Below, piece by piece: positions 57,778 to 64,000 of a stretch of 64,000 nucleotides of DNA. The notes below the pieces were generated by a model. That model was given only the letters and a program-made list of their open reading frames with translations, was not told the DNA's origin and did not search any database. The translations under genes and the position numbers were made by a program. How positions within the stretch are numbered: position 1 is the stretch's first letter; each line of letters begins with the position of its first letter. Source of the DNA: Sclerotiophoma versabilis (lineage: Eukaryota > Ascomycota > Dothideomycetes > Pleosporales > Didymellaceae); assembly GCA_012274445.1 (NCBI GenBank), contig JAAROD010000087.1, forward strand, positions 620,001 through 684,000. Direction: 5' to 3'.

Positions 57778-59276
57778 CTACGCGCCGTTGCCGTTGTAGA
57801 TGAACAGGTTAGGGCTACCGCGAAGGTTGCCAGTGATGCGGTTAGCAATGGCGAGGGCCTTGATGCGCGAGGTGACAGCGGCAGGGGTGGACAGGCCCTC
57901 AAGAGCCTGGAGGTAGACAGCGAGACCAGCGACGTGGGGAGCAGCCATGGAAGTACCGCTGAGAGAAGCAGTAGCGCTGTTGCTACCGATGTAGGAAGAC
58001 TGGACGGAGACACCGGGAGCGTAGACGTCGACGCCAGGACCGTAGTTGCTGAATGTGCCGGGGCGGAAGGAGCTGTCGGCGGCAGCGACGGTGAGGGCGT
58101 TGGGCGCGTTGGCGGGCGACTGGCCGGAGACGGGGAGGGGGTTTTGGTTCTGGTCGCCGTTGCCGGCGGCGGCGACGGAGAGGACACCCTGCGAGTAGGC
58201 GGCTTGGATGGCGTTGGTCCAGGTGGTGGAGGCCGGGCCACCGAGAGACAGGTTGACGACAGAGCGGGCAGCGCGGCTCTTAGAGGTGATATCGCTGACG
58301 GCCCAGTTGAATCCGGCAAGGATGGTGGAGGTGGAGCCGGAGGCACCCTGGAAGACCTTGACGGAGATCAAGTTGGTATTCTTAGCAACACCGTAAGTAG
58401 AGCCACCGATGGTACCAGCGACGTGAGTGCCGTGGCCAAGGGTGTCAGTGTGGGTTCCGCCGACAGCGTTGTAACCGAGCGTGGCACGGCCACCGAACTG
58501 AGTGTGGGCGACAAGGATACCGGAGTCAACAACGTAGGCGTAGGTGTTTTGTCCAGCGGTAGTGTCGTAGATGTACGAGGTGGAGGCGCCAGTGCGGTGG
58601 CTGATGGCACCAAGACCCCAGGTAGCACCAGACTGGGTTGTCAACGCCTTCTTCTCGAGGCTGTCCTCACGGACCTCCTCGACATCGTACCAAAGGTAGG
58701 CAATTGTGTCGGGCTCGACAAAGGCAACCTTTGTTATGTCAGTGTGCGTGATCCGAGGCGTTCGATGCTTTTCGATCTCGGGAATGTCGGAGATTGTCTT
58801 ATGCAATCTCAAGAATGTGGAGAATGAAAAAAAGGGTAGGCTGAGGGACATGGTATACTGAAATACTAGTCGCGTTCCGGGAATTGTGATTGATGATTCT
58901 CACATTATTGAAATCTTGGGCAACGGGGAAAGTGGCAGGCTGAAAGCCTTCAGTGGATTCAAGTGCTACTCACATCTGGGTTGGCCTTGATCTCAGCAAT
59001 GGTAGCCTCGTCGAACTCTCCGGCGTAAGCCTTCCAGTCCTTGATCTCGTACTTCTTCTCGATACCGGCGGTGTCACGCTTGGCGAAGCTGCGCTTGTGG
59101 ACATCGCTGACCCAGTTCAAATGGGACTCAGCGGCAGCAGCATCGACACCAGGCTTGAGAGTGACAATGAACTTCCCCGGAATGATGTCATCCCTCTTGG
59201 TGATAGGAGCGGGAGCCGCGAGAACAGCGGGGAGCAATGCTCCAAGGAAGACGGCGAGGTTGCGAACGTTGATCAT
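57778..59276 (-). CDS. Secreted subtilisin-like protease, S8A proteinase K type
   Basis: Extracellular alkaline serine protease. Exons 59276-58974 and 58728-57778 around a long 245-bp intron (donor GTGAGT, branch ACTGACATAAC, acceptor ACAAAG); the join gives NPDVAFVEPD. 418 codons, 417 aa. Signal peptide MINVRNLAVFLGALLPAVLA, an I9 propeptide inhibitor domain (about 34-110: GKFIVTLKPGVD), then the mature domain with the Asp169 (AYVVDSGI), His200 (GHGTHVAGT), Asn291 (AAAGN) and Ser361 (SGTSMAAPHVAG) catalytic set. Length equals the oryzin/Alp1 and Pr1 families. No C-terminal anchor, so fully secreted. Such enzymes are used for nutrient release and in pathogens. An in-frame ATG inside the intron could mark mis-splicing. 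Confidence 0.95.
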
Positions 59277-61887
59277 CTTGAGGACTGTGATGTATGAGCA
59301 AGGAGATATTCAGTTGTCCAAGACTACACTTACTCAAAAAGACAGTGACTGTAGACCGGTAGAAGAAGCGACTGAGAACCCGAGGCTGATGCTTGGATGA
59401 TGATTGTAGAGTGGCCTTCAGGGTGTCTTATATACACGAACGTGGATGCATCCAGATGACTGTGTTATCACCATCGGCTCGTTGTATGATGCCATTAGGA
59501 CTACGATTATGGTGCAGCTGCAATAGCCTTCTCAATTGAGAAGGTAGAAGGAAATCACCACACTCAAGCCCAGCATGGTGTCTTTCCGAGCAATCATCCA
59601 ATACTATAGCGCCAAACCCAAGACAATAGAATGGCAAACCCTCCGTCTCGTGAGTCTGTTGTTGCTATCTTGCTTTGACGTTAGTTGTGGTGACCAAGAT
59701 GGTCAGGCTGACACCTGCCGAATCCGGACGGCAGTTAATATGAGATAGACAGGGATAGGGCAATGCCAAGCATAAGTACCGGGACAAGACCATCAACAAA
59801 GAAGGAAGAAGACTGGGGCGTTTCATGCCGTCATGCGTCAAACTGTGGAGAAAGTGGAGAGATGCTGAAGATGCTGGAGTGTCTTTCCGGATTTACTGAT
59901 TGGTGGACCAGTACGCAAAGACGTTGGAGGCAGAACTAGTACCTGACGCTGGTGAGCAGCCACATACTCAGTGGTCAGCGTAGCGCCTAAGCGAGATTGC
60001 AAGGTATTTGCTGTTCTTTGCCAGTGGGCGATGCCTAGGGCAAGTGGCAATAGACGAAGCTGAACGTGTGAGCCAATGACTTCGTTGCTCGGTACATGTG
60101 CTGTGCCCACGTTCAGGATTGAGACAAAACTGAAGATGGTCGTCGTGAGCGACCCTATGACACCTCGTGCGAGGTACCTGCTTGCTTTGGCGATGTGGGT
60201 CACCTTACACGCTTGGATCTGCTCGACCAAGAAACTCCGCCTCGTATTTCATAGGTATGAATCGAAGCCTCTTCCTGGACGAAGTGTTGGTCCTGCAACT
60301 GACGCTGTTCTCCAAAAGCTTGGCATGGTAGCGTTATCTCGGATGGTGTACAGATTTAGCAACCTCATCGCTGATCCTACATTGCTATGCAAATGATGCC
60401 ACTCGGCGTGAACACCACGATGGCGGTGCTCAGGAGAAGCGTCGGCGCGATGGACGAGGAGGGGCGTATCAATCTTTGAGCACGTTCGCAGTTTAGTGAT
60501 TCACTTGGTGGTTGAACCTCTTGCCATGTAGAAACCGCGATTGGCGAAGAAGGTGATTTCTGGGTGTGAAATGCCGGCAGGAGTATGTACCTGCCGGCCC
60601 GTACCGAATGTGCCAAGCGAATCCCAAAGCTGCCAAGCTTAAGCTTAAACAGAAGAGGCAGCTTGTATGGCCTGCATATCATTTCCCTCGAAAACGTTAC
60701 CCCACTCGTGCGCGTCGCTATCACGTCTTATCGGTAAATAAAAACGAATCGTAGATTGGTCTGCAAACAGGAGGAAATCCAGCTAGAAATAGGCATAGAT
60801 GCAGGACCCAAGCACCCAGGACCCATTTGGTAACAGTATTGCACGAGGCAACATATATTTGAAGCCTGTCCCCTTCCTACTCGCTTGAGCACATGTCCAT
60901 ATTGCAAAACTACCGTATACTATTGGCTAGGGGCGCTTGAGGTATTCTCTATATGGACAGCTAGTCAGCACTTAGCCCTGGCTTTGAACGTGATAAAAAC
61001 TAGTCCCCATGAAATGGTGAAGAAGGCTCCAACCCAGTGCTGAGCATGTCACTACTGGGCAGTATCAAGGCTTCTCAGCGGTATCCGACTGGGAGATTGT
61101 TGACCTTAAATTAAAAACTCTTTCAGGCTTGAGATGACAACGCCCAGCTGTCCGGCAACAACAATCGAGGTATCCGCTATTACCGGTTGCTTCTCCGTGT
61201 GCGACCCTGTAGACTCGACACCGAGAGCCTTGTTGAAGGGCAGCAGCGCAGTTCCGTAGTCCTGACCGTAACTCTAAGGACAGTCAATCGACCAGGTCTC
61301 TGTCAGTCGACGTCGACGAGGCGTTCCTATTCTATCGCCATATCGGCATCACTCACGACCAACCCGTGTTGCTGCTCGTATTCAAAATGTGGTTTCGCGG
61401 ATCAAACCAAGCAGGTAGGTATACAGAATTGTTCCGCTCTCGAGATGGAGTAGGCTGTGTGGTAATTGCACCTAGTGTTCTTTCCCGCTCGTATGTGTAA
61501 CCGATCACCCAGACGTGCCATGTCTGACTGAGTAGGCCTAGTACTGTGTGCTGTAAGAACACCTCACGTGTTGGGTAAGTAAATGGGACCTTAGATGGAT
61601 CCTACTTGACCTTAGGTAAGGAACAAACAAGAGCACGAACAGGAGGCGACGTGCTCGATCTAATTGCACCGATACAAAGATCTGGTTGAAGGAGTCCGTA
61701 TGATTGCTGCATCTCACTCTTCAAGCCGAGTTGTTGCTGCTCTCTCTGTTCGATTCGACCCCGTCTCAATATTTGGGAAAGGCTCTTGACGTACAGATTG
61801 CCATGGCTCCTGTCGATTGCATGGAGCGATAAAACAGAACACTGCAAAGCAGGTGTCTAGCCTACTCTGGACGACAGGAATACACAT
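59277..61887. other. 2.6-kb gene-poor stretch
   Basis: The first 200 bp is the subtilisin promoter and leader. Two minus-strand frames (60724-60377 and 60230-59838) encode hydrophobic stretches (TLLLSTAIVVFTPSGIICIA; GVIGSLTTTIFSFVSILNVG) but I could not join them convincingly. No repeat, RNA gene or transposon seen. Confidence 0.5.
59428..59434 (-). promoter_or_regulatory. TATA box of the subtilisin gene
   Basis: Minus-strand TATATAA inside GTATATAAGACAC, about 152 bp upstream of the start codon, allowing for a leader of about 120 nt. Confidence 0.5.
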
Positions 61888-62325
61888 TCAGAACCTCGGG
61901 ATCGACCGTGCTGCCTCCATCTCTCCGTGCGAGCTTAGGCCGCGGATGCGATTGTACAACGACGCAAATCCCATGTCTCGATAATCTTGTCCGGAGATTG
62001 GATTGCGACCGAAGAAGCCGCTTGGCCTTCCCGTGCGAGAGCCAGGCCTGAGCGTCTGCGCAGCCTGATTGGCCAGGACTAAGAAATCATTGATTGTGCT
62101 TGGTTAAACACGTGAAAGGGACGCTGCCGAACATACAAGCCGGCCACTCGGGGTTAGGATCTAGCGAAGACGCCGGTGCAATCTGGGGAAGAGTTCAAGG
62201 TATTAGCAAGGTGGTGAGACTCGTACTTGCCGAGCGTAGGCCGATGCAGAGCGCGCCTTTATGACGTCGCTCCCCCAAGGCTTCAAGCAAGAAGTGAGGA
62301 AGTTCATTAGTGTGAAAATCCACAT
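61888..62325 (-). CDS. Hidden multi-exon gene, unknown product (5' end uncertain)
   Basis: Three exons with good signals: 62325-62227, 62182-62137 and 62078-61888; introns 44 bp (GTACGA, branch TTGCTAATAC, CCCCAG) and 58 bp (GTATGT, TTCTTAG). The model gives 111 aa. The spliced C-terminus is strikingly protein-like: DPNPEWPAFLANQAAQTLR, TGRPSGFFGRNP, DYRDMGFASLYNRIRGLSS, ending SIPRF. The start is weak. A further intron at 62327-62281 (GTATGT, CACTAATG, TTGAAG) would instead extend the gene upstream into a Ser-rich exon (TSLSSSISPSLSSSLRS) reaching at least 62440, which fits better as a linker. I recognise no family. Lack of any long frame explains why it is easily missed. Confidence 0.45.
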
Positions 62326-63124
62326 ACTGGTAGATTTGGGGTGGAGCGTAATGACGATGATAGAGACGGAGAAATTGATGATGATAATGATGTCGACGTC
62401 GTCTTGCAGGTCCGTGAACACGGCTTCCGGTCAGGCCCTGCAGATGTTGGCTGACATAACGATCCCTTCTCTCTTCGGCCGCCCGCTCACTCCACGATCA
62501 GCTAACCTTTTCAACCCTCCACTTTGCCTCCCTAGGTTTACCCCCATCTGTCCGATGCTCAAACACGTTAGCTGCGGTGCCTGCCGAGCCAGCGAGACCC
62601 CTTTGGAGAGACGCCGCGAAACAGTGCCGCTGCGGTAGCCGCAACATCTGCGCGGCCGAGAACCAGCACATGTATTGAAGCCCTACGTCAGAGCGTCTCG
62701 AAAGGTATTCGCGGAGCTCGCGGTGCAACGTGGAGGCTGTGATGCTTCTCCGCGTTCCAAACGCAGGGCTGTAGCCAATCCGATACGTTCTCGCGTGACG
62801 TCGGGTGCTGTGATTCGTGGCCTGACACTCTGGCACGCGGAGATGAACTTGAGTGGAGAGACCATGGCACAGCCTACTCGTGACATGCGTTTCCCCGCAC
62901 AATGCTGCAGTATATACTTCCAACCATCTCCCGTGCCTGGTCGATTTTGAGGTACAACCTGTTTCAAACAGCCATCAGACACCATACTGAAGACATTCGA
63001 CGCGATCACCGTCCTTGGCTAAAGCGTTGAGCACCAACCAGGACGAATTCCAATATATAAACAACACCATAACGACATCGACTTCGATCAGCACCCCAAT
63101 CGAACAACACCAGTATCAACAGCA
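62326..63124. promoter_or_regulatory. Divergent region before the small mitochondrial gene
   Basis: Could contain 5' exons of the hidden minus-strand gene (62326-62450 and perhaps 62923-62498, an open 142-codon frame). The plus-strand promoter has TATATAA at 63054-63060. Confidence 0.4.
63054..63060 (+). promoter_or_regulatory. TATA box of the small mitochondrial protein gene
   Basis: TATATAA in CCAATATATAAACAAC, 65 bp before the start codon at 63125. Confidence 0.55.
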
Positions 63125-63661
63125 ATGCCTTTCTCTCGGTTCACCCCACTGCTCCGCCAGAGGCTCTTCACCACGTCGGCAAGATCTCGCAACGCTATTG
63201 CCATCGGCGACGTCGCGGCTGAGGAACTAGCAGCAGCCTCAAAGGCTGTTCCTAAGCTTGGAAGGATTGCCAAATGGTATCTCCCTTCTATGGCGGTTGC
63301 CGCTGTGGGCATGATGTACATCCCAGCCAGCCTGTACCTTCCTCGCGCGGAACCAAAGCCTCGAACTGTCACTCTAGATGCTGCCAACCGTCACATCGGC
63401 TACAGCATCACCACTGCTCTCAACGAGTCCAACCGTGCCATCCACGTGCCTGCCGAGCTCACCCAGGAGCAGAAGAACCAGCAACTCATGGATCTTTACG
63501 GCGAGCGTTCCAGCCTTGAGGATATGGAGCGAGCTATTGCTGGGATGGAAGTCCGCGTCACAAGTCAGAAAGACAGGAACGCAGCACTCGAAGCAGCCTA
63601 CGGGGACAGGAGCAGCATCAAGGACTTGGAGCGAGCCATGCAAATTTACGAAGTCCAGTGA
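63125..63661 (+). CDS. Small predicted mitochondrial membrane protein with duplicated motif
   Basis: Single exon, 178 aa, no recognised family. The N-terminus (MPFSRFTPLLRQRLFTTSAR) is rich in Arg, Ser and Phe without acidic residues and ends in a FTTSAR-type cleavage context, a convincing mitochondrial presequence. One membrane helix follows (about 51-72: YLPSMAVAAVGMMYIPASLYL). The C-terminal half is soluble and holds two copies of one 23-residue unit (121-143 and 155-177), each with YG-D/E-RSS and L-x-D-M/L-ERA. This suggests an inner-membrane protein with a helical soluble domain. The TATA box 65 bp upstream supports the start. Confidence 0.75.
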   Translation: MPFSRFTPLLRQRLFTTSARSRNAIAIGDVAAEELAAASKAVPKLGRIAKWYLPSMAVAAVGMMYIPASLYLPRAEPKPRTVTLDAANRHIGYSITTALNESNRAIHVPAELTQEQKNQQLMDLYGERSSLEDMERAIAGMEVRVTSQKDRNAALEAAYGDRSSIKDLERAMQIYEVQ

Positions 63662-63777
63662 TTACATCAGGATAAATGTATGATCAGAGACGCACAGCCA
63701 CCAGCTTGTAGCTGAAGTGAGCACCAGCCGCTTCTCGCTGAGAAGCAGGGCACAACAGGAAGGCAGAAGGGAACACA

Positions 63778-64000
63778 ATGCACGCACGACGCTGCAAGTC
63801 ACACCGCCAGGGCACGAGAAGACCGTCACCGCAAAGATCAAGACGCTCAAAACCCATCCCTCGCGAAGTGGAGGAGCAAGATGAAGGCATGCGATTCGCA
63901 TCCGAACAGGGTGCCGAACCAGACTGGAAGCAAGACTGTCTACAAGACAGCTATGAAATCATGAAGGTCATGAATATCCTTAGCATATGTCTCTATATGT
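63778..64000 (+). CDS. Possible 5' end of a gene running off the right edge
   Basis: From the ATG at 63778 the frame is open for 74 codons to the end of the window. It starts basic (RRPSPQRSRRSKPIPRE) then becomes acidic (VEEQDEGMRFASEQGAEPDW). A second frame on the same strand is also open to 63902 and protein-like (HEKTVTAKIKTLKTHPS), so which frame is coding is unsure. No family recognised. Confidence 0.3.
   Translation, partial: MHARRCKSHRQGTRRPSPQRSRRSKPIPREVEEQDEGMRFASEQGAEPDWKQDCLQDSYEIMKVMNILSICLYM

Noticed and set aside
1..64000. CRISPR array, operon, secondary-metabolite cluster or intact transposon
   Set aside because: Eukaryotic gene structure throughout; no PKS, NRPS, terpene synthase, reverse transcriptase or transposase motif recognised.

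Overview
The window is nuclear DNA of a filamentous ascomycete, most likely a dothideomycete of the Pleosporales. Genes lie on both strands and are split by 43-60 bp introns with GTANGT-type donors, CTAAC or CTGAC branch sites and YAG acceptors. There are no operons, ribosome binding sites, rRNA, or CRISPR arrays, and I found no tRNA. The order or species is inferred from protein character, not from a search.

Layout. 1-16.4 kb is gene-dense: a left-truncated retropepsin-like fold protein, an IAH1-type SGNH esterase, a CLC Cl-/H+ exchanger, a SET protein, then four mostly nuclear or signalling genes (NFKBIL1-like, NSRP1-like, PRCC-like, and the TORC2 subunit SIN1). 16.4-22.9 kb is gene-poor. 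22.9-26.6 kb carries a RING-PH-vWA scaffold-type protein. 26.6-31.9 kb is again gene-poor and holds a small repeat cluster whose copies differ only by transitions. 31.9-37.2 kb is compact: a tRNA t6A dehydratase, mitochondrial nuclease NUC1, TIM13 and a legume-type cargo lectin. 39.9-42.6 kb is a CBM48 protein with a C-terminal membrane anchor. 44.7-49.4 kb has an eight-exon PTH11-like seven-TM receptor meeting a second CLC gene tail to tail. 49.8-59.3 kb holds an alcohol dehydrogenase, catalase-peroxidase katG, a class 3 lipase and a secreted subtilisin. The right end has a hidden spliced gene and a small mitochondrial membrane protein.

Most genes are unrelated housekeeping or membrane functions and no biosynthetic cluster is visible. 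Loose themes are anion/proton transport (two CLC genes), mitochondria (dehydratase, NUC1, TIM13 side by side), signalling scaffolds (SIN1, RING-PH-vWA) and secreted or oxidative-stress enzymes (subtilisin, lipase, KatG).

Exon models were built by hand from splice signals and reading frame. Where all exon lengths sum to a whole number of codons and the join restores a family motif, I give high confidence. Models in gene-poor stretches rest only on splice signals and are marked low.
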